A stretch of 64,000 nt of DNA. Origin: Marinobacter alexandrii. GTDB taxonomy: Bacteria > Pseudomonadota > Gammaproteobacteria > Pseudomonadales > Oleiphilaceae. Positions within the stretch are counted from its first letter, which is position 1. Each line of letters begins with the position of its first letter. The stretch spans positions 1 through 64,000 of the forward strand of contig NZ_SWKM01000013.1 in the NCBI RefSeq assembly GCF_005871205.1, in the 5' to 3' direction. The position numbers were made by a program, and so were the translations under genes. The notes under the pieces are model-generated. The model did no database searches, was not told the DNA's origin, and saw only the letters and a list, made by a program, of their open reading frames with translations. Below, piece after piece: positions 1 to 10,099 of this stretch.

Positions 1-59
1 ATCCGAAATACCTCGGCCAGCGCCCACACGAATTACTTGGTCAATTTTTTAAAGAGCGG
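1..59 (-). other. rRNA operon leader with boxA (partial; 16S lies outside the window)
   Basis: Read on the minus strand, this stretch resembles the gammaproteobacterial 16S leader: a boxA-like GCTCTTTA (50-57), an A-rich tract and then GTGTGGGCGC (about 20-29). The E. coli leader has the same order (GCTCTTTAACA, then GTGTGGGCAC). BoxA recruits the NusB/NusE antitermination complex on nascent pre-rRNA. Three rRNA-type promoters lie just upstream and point the same way, which favours a leader over the similar 16S-23S spacer. The 16S gene itself should begin beyond base 1 and is not seen. Confidence 0.75.
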
Positions 60-87
60 TTGAGCTGCTGCTCAATCAAGGTGGCGT

Positions 88-115
88 ATTCTACATCGTG
101 TCGCCGCCTTGTCAA
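88..115 (-). promoter_or_regulatory. rRNA-type sigma-70 promoter, proximal copy
   Basis: On the minus strand a perfect -35 TTGACA (110-115) is separated by 16 bases from -10 TAGAAT (88-93). The bases after the -10 are ACGCC, a GC-rich discriminator of the kind linked to stringent (ppGpp/DksA) control. It is the nearest of three tandem promoters to the rRNA leader. A 16-base spacer and near-consensus hexamers are typical of rrn P1 promoters. Confidence 0.8.
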
Positions 116-190
116 CCGTTTATTTTCAATGTTTTCCGTCTCCGGAAAGCGCCGAAAATCAACCGGCTTACTGCTTGTTTCGAGAGGCGC

Positions 191-218
191 ATTCTACAGC
201 GAATCGAGCCTCTGTCAA
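191..218 (-). promoter_or_regulatory. rRNA-type sigma-70 promoter, middle copy
   Basis: On the minus strand TTGACA (213-218), a 16-base spacer and TAGAAT (191-196) are followed by GCGCC. Hexamers and spacing are identical to the proximal copy 103 bases downstream. The GC-rich discriminator again suggests growth-rate or stringent control. Confidence 0.8.
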
Positions 219-322
219 CCGCTTTCCGAAGAATCTTGAAACTCAATTTCTTCAACAATTTCAAACGGTTGCCTTCCTAGGGTGCCGCTGCATCAGTGAC
301 TTGCCCCTCAGAAGAGATGCGC

Positions 323-350
323 ATTCTACAGACCTGCTCAGAGGTGTCAA
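323..350 (-). promoter_or_regulatory. rRNA-type sigma-70 promoter, distal copy
   Basis: On the minus strand TTGACA (345-350), a 16-base spacer and TAGAAT (323-328) are followed by GCGCA. This third tandem copy lies 132 bases upstream of the middle one and about 100 bases past the end of purT, so the rRNA operon has its own promoters rather than relying on read-through from purT. Confidence 0.75.
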
Positions 351-449
351 CGGTTGCTTTTAACTTTTTTCAAAAACCGTTTCTGACCGCTTCAAACCAC
401 CCTCTTACAGGGGTCTCTATTATAGACCACTATAGACAGTCTCGCCTGA

Positions 450-1649
450 CTAGAGTTCCACCTTTACTGCCGCTGCCGCCCCACGTGCCAGCTCCCGTGC
501 CTGCCCAATAGTTTCACCACGAGCCAGAGCCACACCCATGCGCCGACGGCCCTTCAGTTCCGGCTTACCAAACAGGCGCAACTGAGTGTCTGGCTGAGCC
601 AGGGCATTCTCCAAACCTGAGAAACGAACATTGCCGGACTCCCCCTCTGGCAAAATTACCGCAGAGGCCGACGGGCCATTCTGACGAATCGCCGGAATCG
701 GCAAACCAAGGATCGCTCTCGCATGCAGGGCGAACTCAGACAACTCCTGGGAAACCAGGGTAACCAGACCCGTGTCATGGGGGCGCGGTGATACTTCCGA
801 GAACCACACCTCATCACCTTTAACGAACAGCTCTACACCATACAGTCCGTAGCCACCCAGATTGTCGACGACAGCACGGGCAATCTCCATGGAACGATCC
901 AGTGCCAGCGGTGACATTGGCTGGGGCTGCCAGGACTCCCGATAATCACCATCTTCCTGGCGATGCCCGATCGGATCACAGAAAGACACGCCATCGCGAT
1001 GCTTCACTGTCAACAGGGTGATCTCGTAATCGAAATCAACGAATCCCTCGACAATCACTCGCCCCTTGCCGGCACGACCACCCGACTGGGCATAGTCCCA
1101 GGCAGAATCCACACCATCTTCATTCTTTATCGTACTCTGGCCCTTACCGGACGAACTCATCACCGGTTTGACAACAAGAGGAAGGCCCACTTCCTTAACA
1201 GCCGCCAGATATTCACCCTGGTTACCGGCAAATCGGTAAGGCGAGGTTGGCAACCCAAGCTCCTCAGCGGCAAGCCTACGAATGCCTTCGCGATTCATAG
1301 TCAGATTCACAGCACGAGCAGTTGGAATGACCCGATAACCCTCGTCCTCCAGCTTCACCAACTCTGGCGTAGCAATAGCTTCAATCTCAGGAACGATCAG
1401 CTGGGGCTGCTCCTGTTCAATCACCCGGCGCAAGCTGGTCGCATCCAACATGTCGATAACGTGGCTACGATGTGCCACCTGCATGGCGGGCGCGTCGGCA
1501 TAGCGGTCAACGGCAATCACTTCTACACCCAAACGCTGAAGTTCGATCACCACTTCTTTGCCCAGTTCGCCTGCGCCGCAGAACAATACCTTGAATGCGC
1601 CTTCTTTATAGGGAGTGCCGATTTGAACCGTGCTGGTTGCTTCTGTCAT
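450..1649 (-). CDS. purT: Formate-dependent phosphoribosylglycinamide formyltransferase (GAR transformylase 2)
   Basis: Catalyses ATP- and formate-dependent formylation of GAR to FGAR, the third step of de novo purine synthesis, in the cytoplasm. The 399-residue product is close to E. coli PurT (392). It shows the N-terminal nucleotide-binding GAGELGKE (about residues 26-33), the PEIEAIAT segment and an ATP-grasp domain with the SSSGKGQS loop near residue 165. It is the last gene of a leftward group (Nudix, gamma-CA, DUF1289, purT), 43 bases after the DUF1289 stop. PurL, acting on this enzyme's product, lies about 2.7 kb away on the same strand. Very confident. Confidence 0.96.
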   Translation of the reverse strand: MTEATSTVQIGTPYKEGAFKVLFCGAGELGKEVVIELQRLGVEVIAVDRYADAPAMQVAHRSHVIDMLDATSLRRVIEQEQPQLIVPEIEAIATPELVKLEDEGYRVIPTARAVNLTMNREGIRRLAAEELGLPTSPYRFAGNQGEYLAAVKEVGLPLVVKPVMSSSGKGQSTIKNEDGVDSAWDYAQSGGRAGKGRVIVEGFVDFDYEITLLTVKHRDGVSFCDPIGHRQEDGDYRESWQPQPMSPLALDRSMEIARAVVDNLGGYGLYGVELFVKGDEVWFSEVSPRPHDTGLVTLVSQELSEFALHARAILGLPIPAIRQNGPSASAVILPEGESGNVRFSGLENALAQPDTQLRLFGKPELKGRRRMGVALARGETIGQARELARGAAAAVKVEL

Positions 1650-1692
1650 GCCTGAGCCTGTCTTCCAGTTAAAGGGGGTTTCGGTGGCTGGG

Positions 1693-1875
1693 TTACAGCG
1701 CTACGTTTTCTTCGCGCACAGCGACTTGACGCAGCACTTCCCTGCGTTCGTCGTTGGTCATTTGTGTCCAGCGAAGAATCTCATCACCGGTCCGCTGACA
1801 ACCAATGCACATGTCGTTTTCATCGAGCGCGCATACCTGAACACAGGGTGAACGCACTTTATCTGCCACACTCAT
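1693..1875 (-). CDS. DUF1289 family small cysteine-motif protein
   Basis: A 60-residue protein with four cysteines (residues 11, 15, 23 and 26; spacing C-x3-C-x7-C-x2-C) followed by a conserved Trp-containing helix. This is the DUF1289 pattern; the cysteines probably bind zinc or an Fe-S cluster, but no function is established. Its start codon overlaps the stop of the upstream gamma-carbonic anhydrase gene by 4 bases (ATGA), so the two are translationally coupled. Confidence 0.85.
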   Translation of the reverse strand: MSVADKVRSPCVQVCALDENDMCIGCQRTGDEILRWTQMTNDERREVLRQVAVREENVAL

Positions 1876-2405
1876 CGGGACGGCTCGCAGGGTTTCAGCT
1901 TGGCCAGGTACCGAGCGCCGTTCTGCACATAGTGCTGTGCACTCATCTCCAACATCTTCTTCTGGTTGTCGTTCAACTCCCGTTTGATCTTGCCGGGTGA
2001 ACCAACCACCATGGAACCATCAGGTATCTCCATGCCTTCGGGAATCAGGGTATTGGCCCCGATTAAACAGTGCTTGCCGATCTTTGCTCCGTTGAGAACC
2101 ACCGCGTTGATGCCAATGAGACTGTAATCGCCGATATCGCAGCCATGCAGCATGGCCTTGTGACCAACGGTAACGCCCCGCCCCAGTGTCAGCGGTATTC
2201 CCGGATCAGTGTGCAGCACCGAGCCATCCTGGACATTACTTTCCGGGCCTACTGTGATCAGTTCGTTGTCGCCCCGGATAACCACATTGAACCAGACACT
2301 CGATTTTTCCATCAAGCGCACACTTCCGATAACTGATGCGTTGTCCGCAACAAACTGACCTTCGCCACTCAGTTCGGGGATACGCGTATCCAGCTCGTAA
2401 AACAT
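1872..2405 (-). CDS. Gamma-carbonic anhydrase family protein (YrdA-like hexapeptide-repeat protein)
   Basis: A 177-residue left-handed beta-helix protein with hexapeptide repeats throughout. The three zinc-binding histidines of the gamma-CA family are in place: H65 (VLHTD), H82 and H87 (VGHKAMLHG). Carbonic anhydrase activity is plausible, but many YrdA-type homologues are uncharacterised. The ATG at 2405 follows a strong GAGGAGG site; an in-frame upstream start would add 17 residues and overlap the Nudix gene. It sits 10 bases after that gene and overlaps the DUF1289 gene by 4 bases. Confidence 0.9.
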   Translation of the reverse strand: MFYELDTRIPELSGEGQFVADNASVIGSVRLMEKSSVWFNVVIRGDNELITVGPESNVQDGSVLHTDPGIPLTLGRGVTVGHKAMLHGCDIGDYSLIGINAVVLNGAKIGKHCLIGANTLIPEGMEIPDGSMVVGSPGKIKRELNDNQKKMLEMSAQHYVQNGARYLAKLKPCEPSR

Positions 2406-2415
2406 GTCAGCCTCC

Positions 2416-3024
2416 TCAGCCTGCATTGGGCGGTTCCAGCAAATCGATACCGGCATCGTACACAGCGTTCATAAAATCGACCAGAACCACCGCCGACAAT
2501 CCCCAAATCTGATAACGACCCCAGCGATAACAAGGCACATAAAAGGTATGGTTGAGGAAGTTCAGCGCATCTGTTCGTTCGCGCCGGTCTTCAAGCAAAA
2601 ACGACAAGGGAACACGAAATACGCTATCGATCTCATGGGGATTGGGTTCCATGGGGTGGTCCACCGGTATCACCCCAACATAAGGCGTGACCAGAATACC
2701 GTATCGGGACATCACCTGGCTCAAGGGGGCTATAATTTGCACCTGCTCCGGCGGCAAGCCGATCTCTTCGTGGGTTTCCCGCAGGGCGGTGGCCGCCAGT
2801 GATGGGTCCCCCGGATCCCGCTTGCCTCCGGGATAGGCAACCTGGCCCCGATGAGTGTTCAGATTCGAGGATCTCAACGTAAAGACCATTTCCGGGTTAC
2901 GATAATCGTCTGTAATAGGCACCAGGATGCCGGCTTCCGGGTAATCCAGCGCCAGCTGCCTGGGTGCATAACCCGCCAGACGTTCGGCAAGTAAATCGCG
3001 CAAATTGTCGCTCCAGGGGTACAT
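2416..3024 (-). CDS. Nudix hydrolase, CoA pyrophosphatase (NudL-like)
   Basis: A 202-residue Nudix protein. The segment [12 protein letters not shown] next to the Nudix box is the signature of the CoA-pyrophosphatase subfamily (E. coli NudL/YeaB), and the box runs GGKRDPGD...RETHEEIGL. Members hydrolyse CoA or acyl-CoA to 4'-phosphopantetheine and 3',5'-ADP. I start at the ATG at 3024 (MYPWSD); the longer reading frame to 3120 adds an atypical cysteine-rich N-terminus and would overlap the divergent Nudix gene. First gene of the leftward group ending in purT. Confidence 0.88.
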   Translation of the reverse strand: MYPWSDNLRDLLAERLAGYAPRQLALDYPEAGILVPITDDYRNPEMVFTLRSSNLNTHRGQVAYPGGKRDPGDPSLAATALRETHEEIGLPPEQVQIIAPLSQVMSRYGILVTPYVGVIPVDHPMEPNPHEIDSVFRVPLSFLLEDRRERTDALNFLNHTFYVPCYRWGRYQIWGLSAVVLVDFMNAVYDAGIDLLEPPNAG

Positions 3025-3101
3025 CGCAGGTTGGATGAGACAGAGGCAGCCACGATCGTTAAACTGACTACCAAACCAATTTCCAGTATACGGGGAAACA
3101 C

Positions 3102-3659
3102 ATGAAGTACTGCAGCACATGCGGCCATCTGGTTGAACAACGCATCCCCGAGGGCGATAACCGCCACCGCTATGTTTGCGTAAGCTGCGAAACCATACAT
3201 TACCAGAACCCTCGCATTGTCGCAGGCACGGTCCCCATCTGGCAGGGCAAAATCCTGTTGTGCCGCCGCGCCATCGAACCCCGATACGGCTACTGGACTC
3301 TACCAGCAGGCTTCATGGAAAATGCCGAGACGACCATTGAGGCCGCCGAACGGGAAACACGGGAAGAAGCGCTGGCCGAGGTCGACATCGAGGGCTTGTA
3401 CTCGATCATCGATGTGCCCCATATCAACCAGGTGCACATGTTCTACCGGGCTACCCTGAAAGATGGCACGTACGGGGCTGGCGAGGAATCCCTGGAAACC
3501 CAGCTGTTCGCCCTTGATGATATTCCCTGGAACGAACTGTCCTTCCCGACGGTCCGCAAAACCCTGGAGCTGTTTATTGAGGACTTCGGAAAAGAGTCCT
3601 TTGGCGTACACGTGCAGGACATTCGGCACCCGATGTCCTCATCAACCCGCAGGGACTGA
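3102..3659 (+). CDS. Nudix hydrolase with N-terminal zinc ribbon
   Basis: A 185-residue protein. Cysteines 4, 7, 26 and 29 (C-x2-C...C-x2-C) form an N-terminal zinc ribbon, followed by a Nudix domain whose box is GFMENAE...REx2EEA, with Ala in place of the usual Gly. The architecture resembles NADH pyrophosphatase-like and related Nudix enzymes acting on nucleoside diphosphate derivatives; the substrate cannot be read from the sequence. Divergent from the CoA-pyrophosphatase gene (77 bases between starts) and end-to-end with the NIF3-like gene. Confidence 0.88.
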   Translation: MKYCSTCGHLVEQRIPEGDNRHRYVCVSCETIHYQNPRIVAGTVPIWQGKILLCRRAIEPRYGYWTLPAGFMENAETTIEAAERETREEALAEVDIEGLYSIIDVPHINQVHMFYRATLKDGTYGAGEESLETQLFALDDIPWNELSFPTVRKTLELFIEDFGKESFGVHVQDIRHPMSSSTRRD

Positions 3660-3971
3660 TTACAGCTCCTCGATTCGATACACCTCATAGGCAGGCTCTT
3701 CATAGGGATGGGCCTGCTTCAGCGCCTTTAGCGCCTCACCGACCAAGGCATCTTCACATACAAGCTCCACCTTATACTCCGCCACTACCTCCAGCTCACC
3801 CTTGTTGCCCAAAAATGGATCGCTGCCTGCCAGTGGTCGAAACTGGCCTTGCCCCAGAGATTGCCAGGCACAGCTGTCGTAATCACCGATCTTGCCTGCC
3901 CCGGATTTAAACAGCGCATTTTTGGTCTGCTCCAAATGAGTCTCGGGTACGAAATAGCACAATTTATACAT
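3660..3971 (-). CDS. NIF3-like/YqfO C-terminal-domain small protein
   Basis: A 103-residue protein beginning MYKLCYFVP and ending with HPYEEPAYEVYRI, the hallmark of the small stand-alone YqfO/NIF3-associated domain (a PII- or CutA-like ferredoxin fold). Function unknown; the domain is thought to be regulatory. The ATG at 3971 is preferred over an upstream in-frame start because homologues begin with MYKL. Its stop abuts the stop of the convergent Nudix gene with no spacer. Confidence 0.82.
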   Translation of the reverse strand: MYKLCYFVPETHLEQTKNALFKSGAGKIGDYDSCAWQSLGQGQFRPLAGSDPFLGNKGELEVVAEYKVELVCEDALVGEALKALKQAHPYEEPAYEVYRIEEL

Positions 3972-4316
3972 GGCAACCTCCCTGGACATTCGGACATTTT
4001 TTGTACAGATTAATGGCTTAGACACTTACCCACAGAATCTGTGGATAACTCTGGGGAAAGTTTTGGGGAACACGCCTCAAAACCCCGGAATTACTGCACT
4101 TGTGTCAAATTGGCGACAAAATCACCCGATTGTTTTTATTTTTATTTTTCAACGAGTTATATGTATTGGGCAAAAGTTGAACCTATTTCCCTTTCTTTGT
4201 GCACAGAACGCACAACCAGGCACCATCAGTGTGCATAAAACAAATGAGTCAAGGGCTATTTTGCCAAAGTTTCGGGTTTTGGGCCTTGATATTTGCTTCA
4301 ATTACGGGAATCCATA
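3972..4316. other. AT-rich intergenic region (no gene)
   Basis: About 345 bases between the NIF3-like gene and the purL terminator. No credible coding region: open frames here lack a ribosome site and have unusual composition. It holds an inverted pair of DnaA-box-like 9-mers (4026-4048) and T/A-rich runs (about 4130-4200), in clear contrast to the GC-rich flanks. Confidence 0.7.
4026..4048. promoter_or_regulatory. Inverted pair of DnaA-box-like sites
   Basis: TTACCCACA (4026-4034, one base off the TTATCCACA consensus) faces TGTGGATAA (4040-4048, an exact consensus box in reverse) across a 5-base spacer, giving a near-palindrome. DnaA-ATP binds such boxes at origins, at titration loci and in promoters. 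The genes expected beside a gammaproteobacterial oriC (dnaA, mnmG, rpmH) are absent, so origin function is not claimed. Confidence 0.5.
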
Positions 4317-4320
4317 ACAC

Positions 4321-4370
4321 AAAAAAAACCGGCCATGGAGAATGTCTTCGTCAGACACTTCCAGGGCCGG
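4321..4370 (-). terminator. Rho-independent terminator of purL
   Basis: Read on the minus strand just after the purL stop: a long hairpin (CCGGCCCTGGA pairing 10 of 11 with TCCATGGCCGG, extended inward by AGTGTCT/AGACATT) closes on a short loop and is followed by eight T residues. A strong intrinsic terminator. Confidence 0.9.
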
Positions 4371-4389
4371 CTTTGTTCAGTCCGCGGTT

Positions 4390-7300
4390 TTAGGCGAACC
4401 AGTGCCTCGCGTTCCTGAACATGCGAATCCAGGGACCGTCCTCTTCCCAGCCCTCAGGGCACCAGGAATGCTGGACCGCACGAAATACCCGTTCCGGGTG
4501 AGGCATCATGATGGTCACCCGGCCATCGCGGGTGGTCAGGCCTGTAATTCCGCCTTCAGAGCCGTTCGGATTGAACGGATAGCGCTCCGTTGCCTGGCCA
4601 CGGTTGTCGACGTAACGCAGGGCTACCAGTTCGTTTTCGGTGAGATTGGCAGCACTACCAACGCCATTGAACTCGATCCGGCCTTCGCCGTGAGCGACGG
4701 CAATGGGCATGCGTGAGCCCGCCATGCCATCAAGGAACGCCGACGGCGACTGCATCACTTCCGCCATCACCAACCGAGCCTCGAACTGCTCCGACTGGTT
4801 ACGCACGAACCGCGGCCAACCTTCGCTGCCAGGAATCAGTTCGTGCAGGTTGGACAGCATCTGACAACCATTGCACACGCCCAGGGCGAGCGTGTCCTGG
4901 CGGTTGAAGAAACCGGCAAACTGATCACGAACCCGGTCACTGAAGAGAATGGACTTGGCCCAGCCCTCGCCGGCGCCGAGCACGTCGCCGTAGGAGAATC
5001 CACCACAGGCTACCAGACTGTTAAAGCCTTCCAATGTAACCCGTCCGGACAGCAAGTCGCTCATGTGAACGTCGACTGATTCAAAACCGGCCCGATCGAA
5101 TGCAGCGGCCATCTCTGTCTGGCCGTTAACGCCCTGCTCTCTGAGCACTGCAACCTTCGGACGCGCACCCGTATTGATGTAAGGCGCCGTGATGTCCTCG
5201 TTGATGTCGTAGGTGAGCTCAGCACTCAACCCCGGATCTTCGGCATCCAAAAGGTTGTCGAATTCTTCCTGGGCACAATCCGCGTTGTCACGCAGGGACT
5301 GGATACGATAGCTGGTTTCAGACCACAGCCGCTGCAGCTCAACACGCGGCTCATCCACCACGAATTCACCGCCAAAACTCAGCCGCAGCTGGTCGTCGTC
5401 GTTCAGGGTACCGATCACACTGGTGTGGTCGCCAAGGCCCGCTCCAGAGAGCTGCTGCAGGACGAAGTCGGTATCTTCACGGCGAACCTGAATAACCGCA
5501 CCCAGCTCTTCGTTGAAAAGTTCGCGGGCGAATTGCGACGCATCCTCGGCCAGCCCGTCGAGCTTGACGTCAACGCCGGTGCGACCAGCGAAGCTCATCT
5601 CGGCCAGGGTGACGAACAGACCACCGTCAGAGCGGTCGTGGTAGGCCAGCAACTTGGCATCGCTGATCAGCCCCTGGATGACCGCAAAGAACGCCTTGAT
5701 GTCTTCCGGATCATCAAGATCCGGAGCCACCGCACCTACCTGGCGATACACCTGGGCCAGCGCTGAACCACCCAGGCGGTTCTGGCCGGCGGCCAGATCG
5801 ATCAGAATCAGGTCGGTGTCACCGGCGCTGGTGATCAGCTGCGGCGTCAGGGTCTTGGCAACATCGACGACGGGTGCAAAGCCGCTGACCACCAGGGAGA
5901 GTGGCGCAGTGACGCTCTTCTGCTCGCCGCTGTCCTCTTCTTCCCACATAGTCTTCATGGACATGGAGTCCTTGCCCACCGGGATAGTGATACCCAGCTC
6001 AGGGCACAGTTCCATACCGACGGCCCGCACGGTTTCGTACAGGTTTTCGTCCTCGCCCGGATGACCAGCGGCGGCCATCCAGTTGGCGGACAGCCTAATG
6101 TCGGAAAGCTGGCTGATCGGGGCCGCAGCCATGTTGGTGATCACCTCACCAACCGCCATACGGCCAGACGCCGGAGCATCGATAACCGCAACCGGGGTGC
6201 GCTCACCCATGGCCATGGCTTCACCGGCACGGACGTCGAAGGAACTGGCGGTAACCGCCACATCGCTGACCGGCACCTGCCAAGGGCCAACCATCTGATC
6301 ACGGGCGACCAGGCCAGTAATGGTCCGGTCGCCAATGGTGATCAGGAAGTTCTTGGAGCCCACTGATGGCAATCGCAGAACCCGGCGAATGGCATCGTTC
6401 AGGTCAATCTTGGTGGAATCAAAGATTGGCTTGGTAAAGGAGGCGCGGCTGACACTGCGGTGCATGCGTGGCGGCTTACCAAACAGCACATCCATCGGCA
6501 GATCGACCGGCTTGTCATCGAAATAGGAATCGCCCAGTTCGAGGTGGTGGCTCTCGGTGGCCTCACCGATCACGGCGTACGGACAACGCTCACGACGGCA
6601 AAGCGCGTCGAACCGGTCCAGGTTCTCCGGTGCCACCGCCATTACGTAGCGTTCCTGGGATTCGTTACACCAGATCTCCAGCGGAGACATGCCCGGCTCA
6701 TCACTGGGAATATCCCGCAGCTCGAACTTGCCGCCCCGGCCGCCGTCTTTCACCAGCTCGGGCATCGCATTGGACAGGCCACCGGCACCCACGTCATGGA
6801 TAAAGCAGATCGGGTTGTGGTCGCCCATCTGCCAGCAGCGGTCGATCACTTCCTGGCAGCGACGCTCCATTTCCGGGTTGTCGCGCTGAACCGACGCAAA
6901 ATCGAGGTTCTCATTACTTGAACCAGAATCCATGGACGAGGCCGCACCGCCGCCCAGGCCTATCAGCATGGAAGGACCACCGAGCACGATTAACTTGGCG
7001 TCAACCGGGATATCGCCCTTCTCCACGTGATCTTCACGGATGTTGCCCAGACCACCGGCAATCATGATCGGCTTGTGGTAACCGCGGACTTCGTCGCCCG
7101 CCGCACCCGGCACTTTTTCCTCAAAGGTACGGAAGTAACCGGCCAGGTTCGGGCGGCCAAATTCGTTGTTGAATGAAGCGCCGCCAATGGGCCCTTCAAT
7201 CATGATGTCCAGCGCCGAGGCAATGCGCTCGGGCTTGCCGTAACCGATTTCCCACGGCTGGGTATCGCCCGGCAGGTTCAGATTGGACACTGTGAATCCG

Positions 7301-8298
7301 CTCAATCCCGCTTTTGGCTTGGAACCACGACCGGTGGCACCCTCATCACGGATCTCACCACCAGAGCCGGTGGCCGAACCTGCCGCCGGCGCAATCGCGG
7401 TCGGGTGGTTATGGGTTTCCACCTTCATCAGGATGTGGATGTCTTCCTGTTTGTAGCCGTAGACACCTGTCTCCGGATCCGGGAAGAAGCGGCCACCACG
7501 GCTGCCACGAATAACGGACGCGTTGTCCTTATACGCAGACAGCACCCCTTCGCTGTTCATTTCGAAGGTGTTGCGAATCATCGCAAACAGCGATTTTTCC
7601 TGACCTTCACCGTCGATATCCCAGGAGGCGTTGAAAATCTTGTGCCGGCAGTGTTCCGAGTTGGCCTGGGCAAACATCATCAGTTCAACGTCGGTTGGAT
7701 CCCTCTGAAGATCAGTGAACGATTTCGCCAGGTAATCAATCTCGTCTTCCGCCAACGCCAGACCCAGGCGGCTATTGGCCTCGACCAGGGCAGTACGGCC
7801 GCCTGCAAGAACCGGTACGCGGCCGAGTGGGCGAGGCTCTTCATGACTGAACAGCAGTTCGGCACCGCCCATCTCATGAAACACCTTTTGGGTCATGCGA
7901 TCATGCAGCAGTGCCGCAATCTTCTCGCGCTGAGCGAGCCCCAGCTTTTTGCTGGCACGAACGTAGAAAGCTGTACCACGCTCAATACGATGAATTTGGC
8001 GCAGGCCACAGTTACGGGCGATGTCCGTCGCCTTACTGGACCAGGGCGACAGGGTGCCGGGCCTGGGAACAACCAGGAAAAGCACACCGTCTGGCTCCTC
8101 AACAGGAACGCTGGGGCCGTAGGTTAGCAGTCGGTCGAGGATCGCCTGCTCAGACGCTGACAGGCTGTCCTCCAGATCCACGAAGTGCATGAACTCGGCG
8201 TATACATGCTCGACTTCAGGAACAGCATCCTGGATACGAGCGTGCAATTTGCGTGAGCGGAATGGCGAGAGCGCGGGAGCGCCGCGAAGTTCAAGCAT
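4390..8298 (-). CDS. purL: Phosphoribosylformylglycinamidine synthase (FGAM synthase)
   Basis: Converts FGAR, glutamine and ATP to FGAM, the fourth step of purine synthesis. The 1302-residue product is the large single-chain form typical of gammaproteobacteria (E. coli about 1295). Order: N-terminal PurS-like domain, linker, two AIRS-type ATP-binding halves and a C-terminal glutaminase. The glutaminase nucleophile is C1142 in GVCNGCQ, with His1267 and Glu1269 in PHPER. I start at MLELRG (8298); the open frame extends to 8538 but that segment does not resemble PurL. Monocistronic, with a strong terminator directly downstream. Confidence 0.97.
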   Translation of the reverse strand: MLELRGAPALSPFRSRKLHARIQDAVPEVEHVYAEFMHFVDLEDSLSASEQAILDRLLTYGPSVPVEEPDGVLFLVVPRPGTLSPWSSKATDIARNCGLRQIHRIERGTAFYVRASKKLGLAQREKIAALLHDRMTQKVFHEMGGAELLFSHEEPRPLGRVPVLAGGRTALVEANSRLGLALAEDEIDYLAKSFTDLQRDPTDVELMMFAQANSEHCRHKIFNASWDIDGEGQEKSLFAMIRNTFEMNSEGVLSAYKDNASVIRGSRGGRFFPDPETGVYGYKQEDIHILMKVETHNHPTAIAPAAGSATGSGGEIRDEGATGRGSKPKAGLSGFTVSNLNLPGDTQPWEIGYGKPERIASALDIMIEGPIGGASFNNEFGRPNLAGYFRTFEEKVPGAAGDEVRGYHKPIMIAGGLGNIREDHVEKGDIPVDAKLIVLGGPSMLIGLGGGAASSMDSGSSNENLDFASVQRDNPEMERRCQEVIDRCWQMGDHNPICFIHDVGAGGLSNAMPELVKDGGRGGKFELRDIPSDEPGMSPLEIWCNESQERYVMAVAPENLDRFDALCRRERCPYAVIGEATESHHLELGDSYFDDKPVDLPMDVLFGKPPRMHRSVSRASFTKPIFDSTKIDLNDAIRRVLRLPSVGSKNFLITIGDRTITGLVARDQMVGPWQVPVSDVAVTASSFDVRAGEAMAMGERTPVAVIDAPASGRMAVGEVITNMAAAPISQLSDIRLSANWMAAAGHPGEDENLYETVRAVGMELCPELGITIPVGKDSMSMKTMWEEEDSGEQKSVTAPLSLVVSGFAPVVDVAKTLTPQLITSAGDTDLILIDLAAGQNRLGGSALAQVYRQVGAVAPDLDDPEDIKAFFAVIQGLISDAKLLAYHDRSDGGLFVTLAEMSFAGRTGVDVKLDGLAEDASQFARELFNEELGAVIQVRREDTDFVLQQLSGAGLGDHTSVIGTLNDDDQLRLSFGGEFVVDEPRVELQRLWSETSYRIQSLRDNADCAQEEFDNLLDAEDPGLSAELTYDINEDITAPYINTGARPKVAVLREQGVNGQTEMAAAFDRAGFESVDVHMSDLLSGRVTLEGFNSLVACGGFSYGDVLGAGEGWAKSILFSDRVRDQFAGFFNRQDTLALGVCNGCQMLSNLHELIPGSEGWPRFVRNQSEQFEARLVMAEVMQSPSAFLDGMAGSRMPIAVAHGEGRIEFNGVGSAANLTENELVALRYVDNRGQATERYPFNPNGSEGGITGLTTRDGRVTIMMPHPERVFRAVQHSWCPEGWEEDGPWIRMFRNARHWFA

Positions 8299-8493
8299 GA
8301 TATCAACCTGTATCGCGCGAAACGGGGGATGTCTGGGTGCAATTTTGAAAGGCCGACATGATACTCGAAACCGAGGTCGGGATACAGCGCCGCGGTAGGG
8401 AATTCCCGCGGGTACAATTGACATTGTTTTGCATGTAAATTGATCAGCTTTGTTGACCCGCTCACCGGCAGCGACGATCATAAAGGTGTGGCA

Positions 8494-10083
8494 ATGGAAG
8501 CTACACCGAGTGCGACACCGGATACGTCCAATACTCATACACTGACGTATCCCGACGATTCAGCTGTAAGGGAGTCCAGGGAATTGCTCAGATTCTTGAC
8601 TGCTTTCGCAGCCGCACCGGTTCAGGTGATCCTGTTGATCAGTGCAGCTGTGGCCTTAGTTGGCTGCTCGCGCCCCAGTACACTGCAGGAAGTTCTCGCA
8701 GAGGACGTTCTGCATGTGATTACCCGTGAAGCCCCCTCGATCTATTACGAAGGGCGCAACGGTGCGACCGGCTATGATTACGAACTGGCAAAACGGTTTG
8801 CCGATGAACTCGGCGTCGAGCTGCGGGTTCGCGTGGCCGACGATAACACTGAAATTCTGTCCGTTCTGTCCAGAAATTACGCCCACATCGGCCTCGCCGG
8901 TTTATCGGGCCAGCCGGGCATAGCTGGCGAATACCGGGTGCTGCCCACCGGAATCACCGCACAGTCGGTGGTGGTTTACCACCGGGACCTCATGCGCCCG
9001 GACTCACTGAATGACCTGACCGGACAAACCCTCCACCTGGTTGCCGAAAGCAATCATGAGCACCTGATCGCCAATGAGAATCAAGGCCTTGACTGGCAGG
9101 TCCATCCGAGTATCGATGCGGCCGGTGTGCTGGCGCGGGTGGAGAGCGGTGAGTTTGCCTACGCCGTGGTGTCGTCCAACGAACTGGAACTGAATCACGT
9201 CTTCTACCCCCATGTGAAGAAGGCCTTCTATCTGGGAGAGCCGGAAGAACTTGCCTGGCTCTTCCCCACTGACCAGGACAACACTCTGGTAAACGCTGCA
9301 GCCGAGTTTCTTGAGAAGCTAAAGGCTGACGGCACCCTGGACCAACTCGCCGAGCGCTTCTACGGCCACCTCGACCAGTTGAACTATGTCGGTGCACGAA
9401 CGTTCATGCATCACGTCGACAACCGCCTGCCCAAGTATGAAGCCCTATTTCAGGACTACGCCAGCGATTTCGGGATCGACTGGCGGTTGCTCGCCGCCAT
9501 TGGATACCAGGAATCCCACTGGCGCCCAAATGCGGTCTCGCCGACCGGAGTACGTGGGCTGATGATGCTGACCCGTAATACCGCCAGCTACATTGGCATT
9601 AACAACCGAATGGACGCCGAGGAAAGCATCCAGGGTGGCGCCAAGTATTTTCGGATGGTGCACCGGAAAATCCCGAAGCGGATTCCAGAGCCGGACCGCA
9701 CCTGGTTCGCACTGGCCTCCTATAATGTCGGCTATGGTCATCTTGAAGATGCCCGCCGCCTGACGGAGGGCGCTGGCAAGAATCCGGATCGCTGGATGGA
9801 CGTAAAGGAGTTTCTGCCTCTGCTCGCGCAGAAGGAGTGGTACACCAAGACACGATTCGGCTTTGCCCGTGGCCACGAGCCGGTTCTTTATGTGCAGAAC
9901 ATCCGTCGTTATTACGACGTCCTGGCTCGGATTACCGAGCAGGCACAGCCCGATACCGCTCCACCTGCTGAGATGGTGAATCTGGAGCCCCAAAACCCGG
10001 AGACCGCTTCAGACTCACAAAGCCAGCCAGACATGCGGGCAAGCCTGCCGACCGAACTGGGCCTGATTCCTCCCACACTCTAG
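8494..10083 (+). CDS. mltF: Membrane-bound lytic murein transglycosylase F
   Basis: Cleaves peptidoglycan glycan strands to 1,6-anhydromuropeptides at the outer membrane. After a hydrophobic segment ending in a lipobox-like LVGC comes an ABC-type periplasmic-binding domain (from [10 protein letters not shown]), then a lytic transglycosylase domain with catalytic Glu in GYQESHW and the [10 protein letters not shown] motif: the MltF arrangement. From the ATG at 8494 (preceded by AAGGTG) it has 529 residues and a lipobox Cys near residue 58. That is an unusually long leader for a lipoprotein, so a later start or an uncleaved anchor is possible. Divergent from purL. Confidence 0.9.
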   Translation: MEATPSATPDTSNTHTLTYPDDSAVRESRELLRFLTAFAAAPVQVILLISAAVALVGCSRPSTLQEVLAEDVLHVITREAPSIYYEGRNGATGYDYELAKRFADELGVELRVRVADDNTEILSVLSRNYAHIGLAGLSGQPGIAGEYRVLPTGITAQSVVVYHRDLMRPDSLNDLTGQTLHLVAESNHEHLIANENQGLDWQVHPSIDAAGVLARVESGEFAYAVVSSNELELNHVFYPHVKKAFYLGEPEELAWLFPTDQDNTLVNAAAEFLEKLKADGTLDQLAERFYGHLDQLNYVGARTFMHHVDNRLPKYEALFQDYASDFGIDWRLLAAIGYQESHWRPNAVSPTGVRGLMMLTRNTASYIGINNRMDAEESIQGGAKYFRMVHRKIPKRIPEPDRTWFALASYNVGYGHLEDARRLTEGAGKNPDRWMDVKEFLPLLAQKEWYTKTRFGFARGHEPVLYVQNIRRYYDVLARITEQAQPDTAPPAEMVNLEPQNPETASDSQSQPDMRASLPTELGLIPPTL

Positions 10084-10099
10084 TAGAGACCGTAGGCGG

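Noticed and set aside
963..1655. Long open frame on the plus strand opposite purT (230 codons)
   Set aside because: Lies wholly antisense to a confident gene, with no ribosome site or recognisable protein; a GC-rich shadow frame.
3970..4317. 115-codon open frame on the plus strand in the AT-rich gap
   Set aside because: No ribosome site, no family resemblance and odd composition; the region is better read as regulatory DNA.
4020..4330. Idea that the DnaA-box region is the replication origin
   Set aside because: No dnaA, dnaN, mnmG or rpmH nearby and only two boxes; kept only as candidate DnaA sites.
8299..8538. 80-codon N-terminal extension of purL
   Set aside because: Reads into the divergent mltF region and does not resemble PurL; MLELRG at 8298 is the family start.
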